Below are positions 9,653-18,449 of a DNA stretch of 24,934 nucleotides, one piece after another. Below the pieces are notes generated by a model, which saw nothing but the letters and a program-made list of their open reading frames with translations, had not been told where the DNA came from and did not search any database. Positions within the stretch are counted from its first letter, which is position 1. Every line of letters starts with the position of its first letter. Position numbers and translations under genes: made by a program. Origin of the DNA: Planctomycetaceae bacterium (lineage in GTDB: Bacteria; Planctomycetota; Planctomycetia; Planctomycetales; Planctomycetaceae); NCBI GenBank assembly GCA_003445035.1, contig DLVV01000311.1:1-24934 (forward strand). The letters run 5' to 3'.

Positions 9653-10801
9653 ATGTCCATTCCCGTGAATCTTGTCCGCCGTGAAGTGATCGAGACGTCC
9701 GAGACGCTGGTCGTGAAGGTCGGCACGAACGTGATTTCTCGGCCCGACGCCACGCTGGATGTCGACCGCATCGCCACGCTGGTCGAGGCGGTGGTGCGGA
9801 TTCGTGAAACCGGGCGGAAAGTGGTCATCGTTTCCAGCGGGGCGGTGGGAGCCGGCATCGACGTGCTCGAACTGGGAGCCCGTCCCGACGACCTGCCTCA
9901 CCTGCAGGCGGCCGCGGCCGCCGGGCAGGCTCGGCTGATTCACCACTACGATGATTGTCTCGAGCGACACGGTTCGCACGCGGCGCAGTTGTTGCTCACC
10001 GCCGAGGATTTCACCGAGCGCGGGCGATATCTCAACGTCCGCAACACGCTCAACACGCTCTTCGAATACGGTGCCGTGCCGATCGTCAACGAGAACGACA
10101 CGGTCAGCGTGGACGAGATCGGGTTCGGTGACAACGACAGGCTGGCGGCCCTGGTCACCAACCTGTTGTCCGCCCCACTGTTGGTGATGTTGACCGTCGT
10201 CGACGGATTGTTCGCTTCGCCGGCCGACGATGAACCACTGCGGTTGGTGGAGAACTGGGATGACGGGCTGTTGGAGCTGGTCCAGGACGAACGCAGTCAC
10301 GGGGGACGGGGCGGGATGCGCGGGAAGTTGGAGGCGATCAAGAGCGTGACCGCGGTGGGCGAGAGCGTGATCGTGGCCAACGGTACCCGGATCGATGTGC
10401 TCGACGATGTGCTGGCCGGCCGAGAGGTGGGGACGCTGTTCCTGGCTCACGGTGCGACGATTCCCGCCTGGAAACGATGGATCGGCTACGCCGCCAAGCC
10501 CCGGGGGAGCATGACGCTGGATGCGGGAGCTTGCAGGGCTCTTTTGGAGAGCGGGGGGTCGCTGTTGCCGATTGGCGTGACCGCCGTCGAAGGCAGTTTC
10601 CTGCACGGCGATGTCGTTTCGCTGGTCGATTCGCAGGGACGGGAATTCGCCAGGGGACTGGCCAATTACGACGCCCGGGATGCACGCCAGATTGCCGGAC
10701 GGCAAAGTGAGGAAATCCCCGCCCAGTTGGGAAGCCTGCCGTACGCCGAGATCGTCCACCGGGACAATCTCGTGATCATCGACGGGGTGTCCCGGGACTG
10801 A
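9653..10801 (+). CDS. proB: Glutamate 5-kinase with PUA domain
   Basis: Phosphorylates glutamate in the first step of proline synthesis in the cytoplasm. The 382-residue length matches the two-domain form. The amino acid kinase domain (about 15-265) shows [22 protein letters not shown], the [27 protein letters not shown] block and [12 protein letters not shown]-terminal PUA domain (about 285-370) carries [25 protein letters not shown] and GDVVSLVD. No proA is in the window, so proline genes are not clustered here. The start is the first ATG of the frame and gives the usual N-terminal length. No strong Shine-Dalgarno is seen directly upstream. The stop is 9 bases from the convergent isomerase-like gene. 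Confidence 0.95.
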   Translation: MSIPVNLVRREVIETSETLVVKVGTNVISRPDATLDVDRIATLVEAVVRIRETGRKVVIVSSGAVGAGIDVLELGARPDDLPHLQAAAAAGQARLIHHYDDCLERHGSHAAQLLLTAEDFTERGRYLNVRNTLNTLFEYGAVPIVNENDTVSVDEIGFGDNDRLAALVTNLLSAPLLVMLTVVDGLFASPADDEPLRLVENWDDGLLELVQDERSHGGRGGMRGKLEAIKSVTAVGESVIVANGTRIDVLDDVLAGREVGTLFLAHGATIPAWKRWIGYAAKPRGSMTLDAGACRALLESGGSLLPIGVTAVEGSFLHGDVVSLVDSQGREFARGLANYDARDARQIAGRQSEEIPAQLGSLPYAEIVHRDNLVIIDGVSRD

Positions 10802-10810
10802 GGCGACCGA

Positions 10811-11716
10811 TCAGCCCAGGGACTTCACCGCGGCGCGAACCGATTTCAGGCAGACCGCCAGGTCCGAAAGCGGGTTCTTGGGGTTCTCCTCGTACTCCAG
10901 TGCCACACACCGCTTGTACTTGAGCTTTCGGAGAACCTTGAGGCAGCCGGCGACGTCGAGATCACCCTCGCCGACGATCTTGAACAACTTCTTCTTTTTG
11001 CCGCCGACGGTGACCGTCTTGACGTCCTTGAGGTGCACGCCGAAGACCCGCTGGCCCAGACGTTGGATCGCCTCCACCGGATCCTCGTCGCTCCGCAAGA
11101 AGTGGCCGGTGTCGACACAGGCGCCGATCAACGGGTGACGGTCCTTGACCATCGTCTCGACGTCGGAAATCTTGTCGTAAAGAGCACGCGGGCCGTGGTT
11201 GTGGATGGCGATCGCCACCTTGTATTCCTCGACCATTCGGTCCAGCAGGTCGAAGGTCGCCTTGTCCTTTTTCGGGTTGGCGCTCAGCGAATCGATTCCC
11301 ATCTTGCGGGCGAAGTCGAAGGCCTGGCGGGTCTTGGCTTCGTTGGCATCGAAACCCAGCACACCGTAGGCGGTCAGCTTGATTCCCGACTTGGCGAGAA
11401 TCGCTTTCTGCTTGGCGATGTGTGCCGGCAGAGTGCCCAGGGGGACGTGTCGCGGATAGGCTTCCCAGAATTTCAGGCCCAATTTGCGGGTGTGTTTGAG
11501 GGCAGTCGGGGTGTCAAATCCTCGAAGAGAGTAACTCTGGATGCCCATTTTGAACTCGGCGTAGGGCGAGTCCTTACCAGCAGAGAAGGCGGTCGCGGGG
11601 GCCATCAGTCCCTGGGATCCGATCGCCACGCCCGCGGCGACGCCGCCGGCGAGAAAGGAACGACGAGAAAGATCCGTCGGGAAGCCGGGTTTCCGTTGCC
11701 TGAAAGGATCACTCAT
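10811..11716 (-). CDS. Tat-exported sugar phosphate isomerase/epimerase-like TIM-barrel protein
   Basis: A 301-residue protein. The N-terminus has a twin-arginine signal (SRRSFLAGGVAAGVAIG, about residues 18-34), so it is probably exported folded. The mature part is an AP-endonuclease-2/xylose-isomerase-like barrel: FKMGIQSYSLRGF, IAIHNHGPRALYDK, GACVDTGHFLRSDEDP, VFGVHLKDVKT and VALEYEENPKNP. The conserved His, Asp and Glu of these strands look like the divalent-metal site. Such secreted members are common in planctomycetes and are thought to act on sugars or inositol-like compounds; the exact substrate is unknown. GGAG lies about 9 bases before the ATG. A -10-like TACAAT occurs on the minus strand at 11807-11802 without a good -35. 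Confidence 0.88.
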   Translation of the reverse strand: MSDPFRQRKPGFPTDLSRRSFLAGGVAAGVAIGSQGLMAPATAFSAGKDSPYAEFKMGIQSYSLRGFDTPTALKHTRKLGLKFWEAYPRHVPLGTLPAHIAKQKAILAKSGIKLTAYGVLGFDANEAKTRQAFDFARKMGIDSLSANPKKDKATFDLLDRMVEEYKVAIAIHNHGPRALYDKISDVETMVKDRHPLIGACVDTGHFLRSDEDPVEAIQRLGQRVFGVHLKDVKTVTVGGKKKKLFKIVGEGDLDVAGCLKVLRKLKYKRCVALEYEENPKNPLSDLAVCLKSVRAAVKSLG

Positions 11717-11969
11717 CGTGCCTGCTCCGTGGTTGTTGACACCGTGACTGTTGACGTAGGGAACGGCTGTCCGGAATGGCCGGGTCGCCCGACCGTTGAC
11801 GATTGTATCGATTCGGCACCGTCCATGCGGGTTCGATGAGCCGTTGGTGGCATGACGACCGTTACAACCCGACTGAGAGGGACGGTTGAATCGGAGGGAA
11901 TATCCGTACCACCTGTTTTCTTGTTTTTTCCCAAATTACCGGTCTCGTCGTGCCGATCTAGTCCGTTGC

Positions 11970-12170
11970 ATGACTAACCAGGCTTCTCGGAAGGCTGATA
12001 ACTCGGAGGTGCCGTTGTACAGGGTGTTGGGCAAGTGCGCCGGCCGGTGACCCCCCGGTTTGTCCACGGCAATGCCCGTTTTCACTCACAGCAACCGCCG
12101 TAGCAGACGAGAGGTTTGTTCATGATAGCCGCGGTCCCATGCCTGGCATGGGACCGCGGCGTGTTTTTTT
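11970..12170 (+). ncRNA. Candidate structured small RNA, unknown family
   Basis: Read by eye, the interval can fold into a long irregular hairpin. An outer stem pairs AACC..TCTCG (11976-11989) with CGAGAGGTT (12108-12116). Inner helices pair GTTG (about 12014) with CAAC (about 12092), GGTG with CACT, and GGGC (about 12029) with GCCC (about 12074). A terminal CCGG/CCGG helix lies at about 12040-12058. A perfect plus-strand intrinsic terminator follows immediately. No plus-strand gene lies between this terminator and the convergent genes upstream, so it must end either an RNA starting in this interval or a leader of the MazG gene. The length and closing-stem/bubble architecture recall 6S RNA, but I see no diagnostic primary sequence. 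The promoter is not clear. Confidence 0.4.
12128..12170 (+). terminator. Strong intrinsic terminator (perfect 16-bp stem plus T-tract)
   Basis: GCCGCGGTCCCATGCC at 12128-12143 is exactly complementary to 12145-12160 with one base between the arms, followed by GTG and seven T residues (12164-12170). In RNA the innermost pairs would open to form the loop. The T-tract is only on the plus-strand side, so termination is for plus-strand transcription. It lies 60 bases before the MazG-like ATG, so it either ends an upstream small RNA or acts as an attenuator. Confidence 0.85.
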
Positions 12171-12230
12171 GGTACCGGTGATCGCCGGGGACTTGTTGCG
12201 AGCCGTTGGTGGGTGGTATTCCTGTTGCCG

Positions 12231-12554
12231 ATGAACAAGGACAATGCTTCACCGCTGAGCCTGGGCGAACTTCAACGCCTGATCGAGACGATGTACTCGT
12301 CCAAGGACACGGCCCGTGGCGTGGACGGCACGTTCATGTGGTTGATGGAAGAGGTGGGCGAGCTGGCAGCGGCGTTGCGGGAAGGAGACCGGTCGGCTAC
12401 CGCCGCAGAGTTTGCCGACGTGCTGGCGTGGCTGGCGACAATCGCCAACGTGTCCGGAATCGACCTGGAACGTGCGGTCGTCGAGAAGTACGGGTCGGGT
12501 TGCCCGGGCTGCGGCGAAATGGTCTGCGCCTGCGACGACGCGGCAAAGCCGTAG
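12231..12554 (+). CDS. MazG-like nucleotide pyrophosphohydrolase with Cys-rich tail
   Basis: A 107-residue all-alpha MazG-type protein. EEVGE at residues 40-44 with E60 and D63 forms the Mg-binding EExxE...ExxD signature. Such enzymes hydrolyse NTPs or dNTPs to the monophosphate and pyrophosphate, often clearing aberrant nucleotides. The single-domain length fits small MazG-like enzymes rather than the two-domain MazG. The C-terminus adds C91-P-G-C94 and C99-A-C101, a likely zinc site not part of the core fold. An in-frame GTG at 12213 would add six hydrophobic residues; the ATG is preferred. It is preceded by the terminator at 12128-12170 and is convergent with the membrane kinase-like gene 19 bases downstream. 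Confidence 0.85.
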   Translation: MNKDNASPLSLGELQRLIETMYSSKDTARGVDGTFMWLMEEVGELAAALREGDRSATAAEFADVLAWLATIANVSGIDLERAVVEKYGSGCPGCGEMVCACDDAAKP

Positions 12555-12573
12555 CGCGGGAGTCGGCCGCGTT

Positions 12574-13287
12574 CTACCCGACCAGCACGTGGTGGGTGAT
12601 GGCGACGGCGGTGGCGGCTGCGAGTCCGACCCGGATGTTGTCGTTGAGTTGTCGTCCGGGCAGGCTTTCGGCGGCGGCCCCGGCCAGGCTGGCGGCGATT
12701 CCGCAGGCGGCCGCGGTGGCCAGTGGTACGGCTGGTCGAGCGTCTCCCCAGTAGACCAGCGTGGCCAGCGGCGCGGCGAAGATCACGAACGAAATTGTTC
12801 CCGCCCAGCTCTTTTGTCGATTCCACGGCAGCCGGTTGCTCGCGAGTGCCGTTCCGCCGATGGTGGCCATGCCGTCACCAAATGCGAGAACGGCCAGCAC
12901 CGTCATGCCCAGTTCACCGTGTTCCGGGAACATCCAGAGCGTTCCCAGCACGCACAGGGCGTATCCCAGCACCGCTTCACTGCCTCGACCCTCCGACGGC
13001 CTGAGCACCGCCTGGATCCGGACGAACACGATCAGCGACACCGTGCCGGCGACACCCAGGGAGATCCATCGGAAGGCATCCGAGAGGGGGTCGGTGTGAG
13101 GATGAAGCCAGAAGAGGAAGGGGATCAGGCCCGGCAGCATGTGCCAGGTCTGGCGGACCAGTTCGCGGGCCAATCGGGCGTTGCCGACAATTTTCCAGCG
13201 AACCGGCCGAGCCCATCCCGTCGTCGACGGTACGGACACGACCCGTGACGGGATCGGTTGAGCCAGGCTGGGAGGCGAGACGGACAT
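12574..13287 (-). CDS. CTP-dependent prenol/dolichol-kinase-like integral membrane protein
   Basis: A 237-residue polytopic membrane protein of the phytol kinase/dolichol kinase/CDP-diglyceride synthase-like superfamily. Visible signatures are ARELVRQTWHMLPGLIPFLFW near residues 38-58, the GDGMA motif followed by KSWAGTISF in the second half, and AESLPGRQLNDNIRVGLAAA near the C-terminus, where the family has a conserved Glu and Asp-Asn. Members transfer phosphate from CTP to a lipid alcohol such as phytol or dolichol. About six to seven hydrophobic segments are present. GAGG lies just before the ATG. It is the last gene of the minus-strand run, 113 bases after the decarboxylase beta subunit, so co-transcription is possible but less certain than for the other members. 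The lipid substrate is unknown. Confidence 0.78.
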   Translation of the reverse strand: MSVSPPSLAQPIPSRVVSVPSTTGWARPVRWKIVGNARLARELVRQTWHMLPGLIPFLFWLHPHTDPLSDAFRWISLGVAGTVSLIVFVRIQAVLRPSEGRGSEAVLGYALCVLGTLWMFPEHGELGMTVLAVLAFGDGMATIGGTALASNRLPWNRQKSWAGTISFVIFAAPLATLVYWGDARPAVPLATAAACGIAASLAGAAAESLPGRQLNDNIRVGLAAATAVAITHHVLVG

Positions 13288-13400
13288 TGCCTCTTTTCAT
13301 CGGCGATCACCGCCCGTCTTCCTGACCAACTCGACGGGTCGTTCAGGATGCACCGGTTTTGGGGGTTAGTCACGTCACTCCGGGGCGGGGTGACCGGTGA

Positions 13401-14003
13401 CTACGCCTGCATCGCGTCGGCGAAGTCCTGGGCCCGCGCAGGAGCGGGGCCCGGCGAGCGGGGGCCGACGGCACCGGGGATTGGTGCAATGGCCAGGTGG
13501 ACGAACGTCGGTCCCGGAGCATCAATCACGTCTCGAGCCGATTCACGCCACGCATCGAGGTCCTCGAAGACGAAAATCTGCTGGAATCCGGCGGCCCGAG
13601 CCAGGGCCGGGTGGTCGACCAATGCCGCGGTTCCCGAAGTGGCCGGGGTCGGCTGGCCGCCGGTGATTTCGTAGACGCCGTTGTCAAAGATGATCAACGT
13701 GTAGTTGGAGACGGCCTGGTTGGTGATGGTGACCAGCGATCCGAGGTTCATCAGCATGCACCCATCGCCGTTGCAAACGATGACCTGCTTGTCGGGCTGG
13801 GCCAGCGCCATGCCCAGCCCCAGCGACGGAGCCTGTCCCATGCTCGAGGGGACATAGATCCAGTCCAGCGGATGCGGTTCGCCCAGCGCCATCCACTCGC
13901 GGGCGGTCCCCATCACCGTCAGTACCACCTCGTCATCGCCACGGATCTCCCGCAGCACATTCAACGATTCGACCAGCGGCATTCCAGCCTGTGACTGCGA
14001 CAC
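13401..14003 (-). CDS. ThDP-dependent decarboxylase beta subunit (sulfopyruvate/phosphonopyruvate decarboxylase type)
   Basis: A 200-residue thiamine-diphosphate-binding (PP) domain protein. The cofactor motif is CNGDGCMLMNLGSL, the GDG...N pattern that binds ThDP phosphates via Mg, followed by TITNQAVSNYTLIIFDNGVYEITGGQ. Size and sequence match the ComE-like beta chain of two-subunit sulfopyruvate decarboxylase and the C-terminal half of phosphonopyruvate decarboxylase. The GTG start is chosen because GGGGAGGG lies 7 bases upstream and the codon falls 2 bases after the alpha subunit's stop, giving coupled translation. The first in-frame ATG (13982) is too far from that ribosome site and would trim seven residues. 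The C-terminal 25 residues are a Pro/Ala-rich tail. Substrate preference (sulfo-, phosphono- or other 3-substituted pyruvate) is not decided by the sequence. Confidence 0.87.
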   Translation of the reverse strand: MSQSQAGMPLVESLNVLREIRGDDEVVLTVMGTAREWMALGEPHPLDWIYVPSSMGQAPSLGLGMALAQPDKQVIVCNGDGCMLMNLGSLVTITNQAVSNYTLIIFDNGVYEITGGQPTPATSGTAALVDHPALARAAGFQQIFVFEDLDAWRESARDVIDAPGPTFVHLAIAPIPGAVGPRSPGPAPARAQDFADAMQA

Positions 14004-14005
14004 GG

Positions 14006-14506
14006 CTACGCCCTCCCCTCGGCGACCAGCGCCACGCCCGGCACGCCCGTTTCGCGGCATCGCAGGCACTGGGCGGCAATCGCTTCCAACTGTTCCGAGG
14101 TATTCTCGGCCTGGTCGTAAAGGACCCAGTCCATTCCCCAGGCCTCGAGGATCGGTTCGGTGAAGCTCAGGCAGGTGTCACCGGGCAGCGTCGACTGGTT
14201 GAGAAAGCTGCGGTAACCGATCACCGCGAACAGCGGCAACCGGTAGTCGAACAGGGCATTGCGGAGTGAGTCACCCGACTCGAACAGGCCGGTGCACTGG
14301 ATCATCACCAGCGGGGTCGCTCCACCGACGTGCAATCCCGCCGCCACCGCCCACGCTTCCCCCTCGCGGCACACCCCGACGTATTCGATCGAATCACAGG
14401 CCTTCAGATCATCTTCCCATTGCCCGAGCGTGCTGTCGGGGATCGTCACCACGTGGGTGAACGAGAGTTCCTGCAATAGGCCAACGACCTGGGGAGCGGT
14501 GAACAT
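14006..14506 (-). CDS. ThDP-dependent decarboxylase alpha subunit (sulfopyruvate/phosphonopyruvate decarboxylase type)
   Basis: A 166-residue Pyr domain that supplies the glutamate activating ThDP, seen in the motif VCREGEAWAVAAGLHVGG. The stretch HVVTIPDSTLGQW resembles the substrate-site region of phosphonopyruvate decarboxylases (PDS), and QCTGLFESGDSLRNAL..YRLPLFAVIGYR is typical of the family. The alpha and beta chains would form an alpha2beta2-like complex with the active site at their interface. The reaction is decarboxylation of a substituted pyruvate to an aldehyde such as sulfoacetaldehyde or phosphonoacetaldehyde. No PEP mutase, phosphosulfolactate synthase or sulfolactate dehydrogenase gene is visible in the window to settle the choice. 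It lies 36 bases after the STN-like gene. Confidence 0.87.
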   Translation of the reverse strand: MFTAPQVVGLLQELSFTHVVTIPDSTLGQWEDDLKACDSIEYVGVCREGEAWAVAAGLHVGGATPLVMIQCTGLFESGDSLRNALFDYRLPLFAVIGYRSFLNQSTLPGDTCLSFTEPILEAWGMDWVLYDQAENTSEQLEAIAAQCLRCRETGVPGVALVAEGRA

Positions 14507-14542
14507 TGAGGGGGGGACCGGGTGTTGAGACGGACGGGGAGA

Positions 14543-15655
14543 TCACTTCCTGTTGATCGGTTTGACCTGGATCGGTGTGACCAGCACGAACGGCTTGCCC
14601 GCCTCGTCAATTCTCAGGTCGCGGGTCAGATGATGAGGATTGGTGGCGGTTTTCTGCAACTGAAACCACGAGGTTTTCTTGGGGGGGACGGTGACGGTCA
14701 GCTTGGCGGGATCGATCTTCCGACCGGCCAGGGCGTGGTGGTCGATCAGCATCGGGATCTTGGTTTTCTCGGTGATGGCATCGACAACATCCAGGAAGGC
14801 GGCCTCCTCGAGTTCAACCGGAACGATCTGGAACAGGGGGCGGGCGGTCTTGAATCGACTGAGTCGCGGAGGCCAACCGATCGGCCAGGTGGTCGTTTCG
14901 GTGTTGGTTCCGGTCTTGGTTCCAATCGATGGCTTGAGAATCTGCAGCTCGACCTTGCCGACGGGAGTCCGTCGAGGACGGAAGGCGAGGCCACGGATGG
15001 CCAGCAGGGCCGCGAGGGTCGATCCCCGGGAGAGGCCCTTGCCGTTGGTTCGAGCGGGGACGGTGACGTCCGGGCCGAGTCGAGACAGGTCGAGACCCAA
15101 CGTAGCGGGGATGCCCAGCGCGGCGATGGCTTCGGTGAGGGGCTTGCCGGTGAGGTCGGTCCGCACTGGCTGGGCCAGGGTTTCGAACAGCGAGTTGAAC
15201 TGCCCTTCGCTGAGCCCGAAAGCCGGTTGGCCGCTGGGGTTGCCCTTGGCGCCGAAGGTCCCCAGTTCTTTCAACCACTTCCCGAGGGCGGTGGGGTTGC
15301 CCGGGGAAAAGGATTTGCCCGGGACGAGAATTCGTCCGGAGCGATCGAGCTTTCCGATGACCGTCACCTGGCGGTTCCGTCCGCTGATCTTTTCGCGCAC
15401 CGCGGTCCGTTCGCCACCGATGCCCCTGCGGATTCTCAGCGAGACCTTGAACTGTTCGAACGCCCTGGCCCAGCGCTGAGCGGCCAGCGGGGCTCCCTTG
15501 CGATCGGTGAGCAACTCGACCCGAACGGTGGTCCGGATACCGGCCCGCGACCCGGTGGCCTTGCGACCCGGCTGGGCTTTCGATTCTGCGACCAGGCCGA
15601 GCAGCACCAGCGGCACCAGCCACAACGCACGACAGAACTTGCTGGAAGGCATCAT
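14543..15655 (-). CDS. Secreted hypothetical protein with two STN-like repeats
   Basis: From the double-Met start (15655) the product is 370 residues, with a clear signal peptide (RALWLVPLVLLGLVAESKAQ) cleaved near AQ-PG. I do not recognise a named family. Two stretches share a plan: a helix L..AI..LGIP, a strand with a D-L-L element, a P/V strand, then a helix ending in a hydrophobic strand. They lie at about residues 183-245 (LTEAIAALGIPATLGLDLSRLGPDVTVP) and about 285-365 (FLDVVDAITEKTKIPMLIDHHAL). This pattern resembles the short STN domain of secretins and TonB-linked receptors and is common in planctomycete secreted proteins. The N-terminal 150 residues are basic and lack a known domain. 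The frame remains open upstream across the dehydrogenase gene, but a start there would lose the signal peptide. It sits between metabolic genes with small gaps on both sides. Confidence 0.72.
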   Translation of the reverse strand: MMPSSKFCRALWLVPLVLLGLVAESKAQPGRKATGSRAGIRTTVRVELLTDRKGAPLAAQRWARAFEQFKVSLRIRRGIGGERTAVREKISGRNRQVTVIGKLDRSGRILVPGKSFSPGNPTALGKWLKELGTFGAKGNPSGQPAFGLSEGQFNSLFETLAQPVRTDLTGKPLTEAIAALGIPATLGLDLSRLGPDVTVPARTNGKGLSRGSTLAALLAIRGLAFRPRRTPVGKVELQILKPSIGTKTGTNTETTTWPIGWPPRLSRFKTARPLFQIVPVELEEAAFLDVVDAITEKTKIPMLIDHHALAGRKIDPAKLTVTVPPKKTSWFQLQKTATNPHHLTRDLRIDEAGKPFVLVTPIQVKPINRK

Positions 15656-15714
15656 GCCGTGAGCATAGTCGGGAACCGCTGAGGCGGAAAGACGGCCTCG
15701 TTCGGGGACCGGGA

Positions 15715-17163
15715 TCAATGCGCCGGCGGTGGAGAGTCCTGGAAGGCGCGAGCCCGGAAGAGGAAGTCGATGATGTTGCCTTCGTGCGGCTGCAACCAGT
15801 TGAGCTGGATCGTCTTGACGTCGCCAATGTTGAGCCGATCGATGTTGGTGGCATCGAGGAACGTCCGGCCCAGAGCCTCGTCGTCGGAGAGCAGTGATCC
15901 GACCAGCGTGTAACCGGCCTTGTCCAGGAACTGGTCCTGGGGGCATTCGACCACGCTGCAGAAGGGGAACATGAACTCGGTGTCGGCCATCTCATCGTCG
16001 GGGTCGGTGACGTGGAGTACGGTGGGCCTCAGGAAGTCACAGCGTTCGTCCTGCACCAGCCGGTCGCCATCGCGGTACTGGGCGGTCGCCTCGGTCACCG
16101 CGTCCGATTTGCAACCGTCGTCGATCTGGCCGGTCATCGCCTCGGCGGCTCCGGGGATCGTGAACGCTGCCAGCCCGCTCTCGGGGTTGTCCATCGGCAG
16201 GGGGGTCATGGGTCCCAGCCGTTGTGCCAGCGCGTCGGCGATTTCGGCGGTGTGTCGACTGGCCCAGATGCCCGAACAACTGATGCAGCTGCGGCCGCTG
16301 TTGATGTAGACACTGTCGGCCATCAGGTCGATGTACTTTTCCCAATCGTCGACCTTGTCGTCTCCGAGGAAAATTTTCGAGAACCCGGGTCCGTGGGCAC
16401 TGACCCGGGGATTGCCCACGTAGCGTTCGATCGTGGCCAGCCCACCGAAGATCACGCTCCGCTCGCAGGTCTCCAGCACCGCGCTGCCCAGTTCGGGGCC
16501 CTTGGCGGTTCCGCCGGGATAGATCGAGATCGCCTCGCGGGGAATCCCCGCCTTGGCGAACGCCTCGTACATCCGGAACGGTGTCCAGGGTTCCTGGGGA
16601 CCCGGTTTGAGCACCAGGCCGATCTGGAGGGGGATCACCGGCAGCCACAGGGTGTGGACGCCGGGGCTGTTGGATGGCAACACCCAGCCGGCGGCGTTGC
16701 AGTTGGCCTGGTAGCTGACCATCACGCCCCGCTCCTCCTTGCCGTAGCCGTCGCTGAGGATGTTGTAGGGCAGGCCGCGGGTCAGTGCGTCGAGGATCTG
16801 GTGCATGTTCTTCATCACGAAGGCGTTCTTCGTCATGTTCATGCGGCACATGTGCTCGGGCAGGCCCGTGGTGGCCGACTGCATCTTGCAGAAGTCGTCG
16901 GGCGACTGATCGCCGTTGCCCAGTGGCAGCGTGTCATTGACGTAGTATTCGCCCGCCTCGGCCATCATGTCGACCAACTGGTCAATCGTGAATTCACGCA
17001 GGATCTCGCGGGCGCGACGGGCCTTCCGCATGTCCATGCGGATCAGCCCGGCATTGGCCTCGTGGACCTGTGCCAGCGTTTCACCGCTCTCGAAGTGGAC
17101 AACGTCCATCTTCTCCATGCTCTCGTACGGCTCACCCCAGCGAACGATGGGAATCTCGATCAT
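15715..17163 (-). CDS. Aldehyde dehydrogenase-superfamily protein, acyl-reducing (EhpG/LuxC-like) type
   Basis: A 482-residue ALDH-fold protein. Landmarks are LPSNSPGVHTLWLP (Rossmann loop), K186 in VLKPGPQEP at the NAD(P) ribose site, SIYPGGTAKG, and the catalytic region YINSGRSCISCSG with nucleophile Cys293 and a second cysteine at 296. In hydrolytic ALDHs a general-base Glu lies about 34 residues before the Cys. Here the aligned segment is AHGPGFSK with His257, 36 residues before Cys293. Loss of this Glu is typical of enzymes that handle thioester or acyl transfer, such as acyl-CoA reductases. The gene follows the adenylating enzyme at 17234-18337 by 70 bases, as in EhpF/EhpG carboxylate-reducing pairs. 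The likely reaction is activated acid + NAD(P)H to aldehyde, or the reverse. AGGA lies before the ATG. Confidence 0.85.
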   Translation of the reverse strand: MIEIPIVRWGEPYESMEKMDVVHFESGETLAQVHEANAGLIRMDMRKARRAREILREFTIDQLVDMMAEAGEYYVNDTLPLGNGDQSPDDFCKMQSATTGLPEHMCRMNMTKNAFVMKNMHQILDALTRGLPYNILSDGYGKEERGVMVSYQANCNAAGWVLPSNSPGVHTLWLPVIPLQIGLVLKPGPQEPWTPFRMYEAFAKAGIPREAISIYPGGTAKGPELGSAVLETCERSVIFGGLATIERYVGNPRVSAHGPGFSKIFLGDDKVDDWEKYIDLMADSVYINSGRSCISCSGIWASRHTAEIADALAQRLGPMTPLPMDNPESGLAAFTIPGAAEAMTGQIDDGCKSDAVTEATAQYRDGDRLVQDERCDFLRPTVLHVTDPDDEMADTEFMFPFCSVVECPQDQFLDKAGYTLVGSLLSDDEALGRTFLDATNIDRLNIGDVKTIQLNWLQPHEGNIIDFLFRARAFQDSPPPAH

Positions 17164-17233
17164 GATCCTGTCCTTGGTCTCTTAGTGCCGAATGTGGCAC
17201 GGGTCTGACGTGGAGGGTGCGGTTGGACGAGTC

Positions 17234-18337
<1,104 letters not shown>

Positions 18338-18420
18338 TCTCCGCTGGCAGCCTGTGCTGTCTGAAGGCGAAACGCTGGCCGAACTGGCTGCAGGGCTGTC
18401 GGATTCCTTCGCGAAACGAC

Positions 18421-18449
18421 TATCTTAGATACCTTCAGCCACAATGCAA
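18421..18449 (-). promoter_or_regulatory. Candidate promoter/operator in divergent intergenic region
   Basis: The 149-base gap between the minus-strand metabolic run and the plus-strand PhoPQ-related gene contains the perfect palindrome TATCTTAGATA (18421-18431). On the minus strand TTGCAT (18449-18444) and TAAGAT (18427-18422) are 16 bases apart, a weak sigma-70-like pair in front of the adenylating-enzyme gene. The -10 lies inside the palindrome, so a dimeric regulator bound there could control the run and possibly the divergent gene. Confidence 0.3.

Larger units (their letters stand above)
11717..12230. other. Long non-coding interval (about 0.5 kb)
   Basis: No credible protein gene is seen on either strand. 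Contents in order: a leader of the isomerase gene on the minus side with three GTTGAC repeats (near 11736, 11749 and 11794); a locally T-rich tract at about 11914-11937 that stands out in GC-rich DNA; a folded candidate RNA region (about 11970-12127); a strong terminator hairpin (12128-12170); and about 60 bases of leader before the MazG-like gene. A TTG-initiated 73-codon minus frame across 11713-11934 overlaps the isomerase start but has no recognisable product or ribosome site. Confidence 0.6.

Noticed and set aside
11713..11934. 73-codon minus-strand frame overlapping the isomerase start as ATGA
   Set aside because: TTG start, no ribosome-binding site, Thr/Ser-rich translation without a motif; the overlap is probably chance.
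11941..12127. Known RNA families (SRP RNA, tmRNA, RNase P, tRNA, TPP or cobalamin riboswitch)
   Set aside because: The diagnostic sequences I know for these (for example GGAAGGNAGCAGCC, the TPP CTGAGA box, T-loop GTTCGA) are not found; only a general structured-RNA call is supported.
15656..15946. N-terminal extension of the STN-like protein frame
   Set aside because: It overlaps the dehydrogenase 3' end and would remove the signal peptide from the N-terminus.
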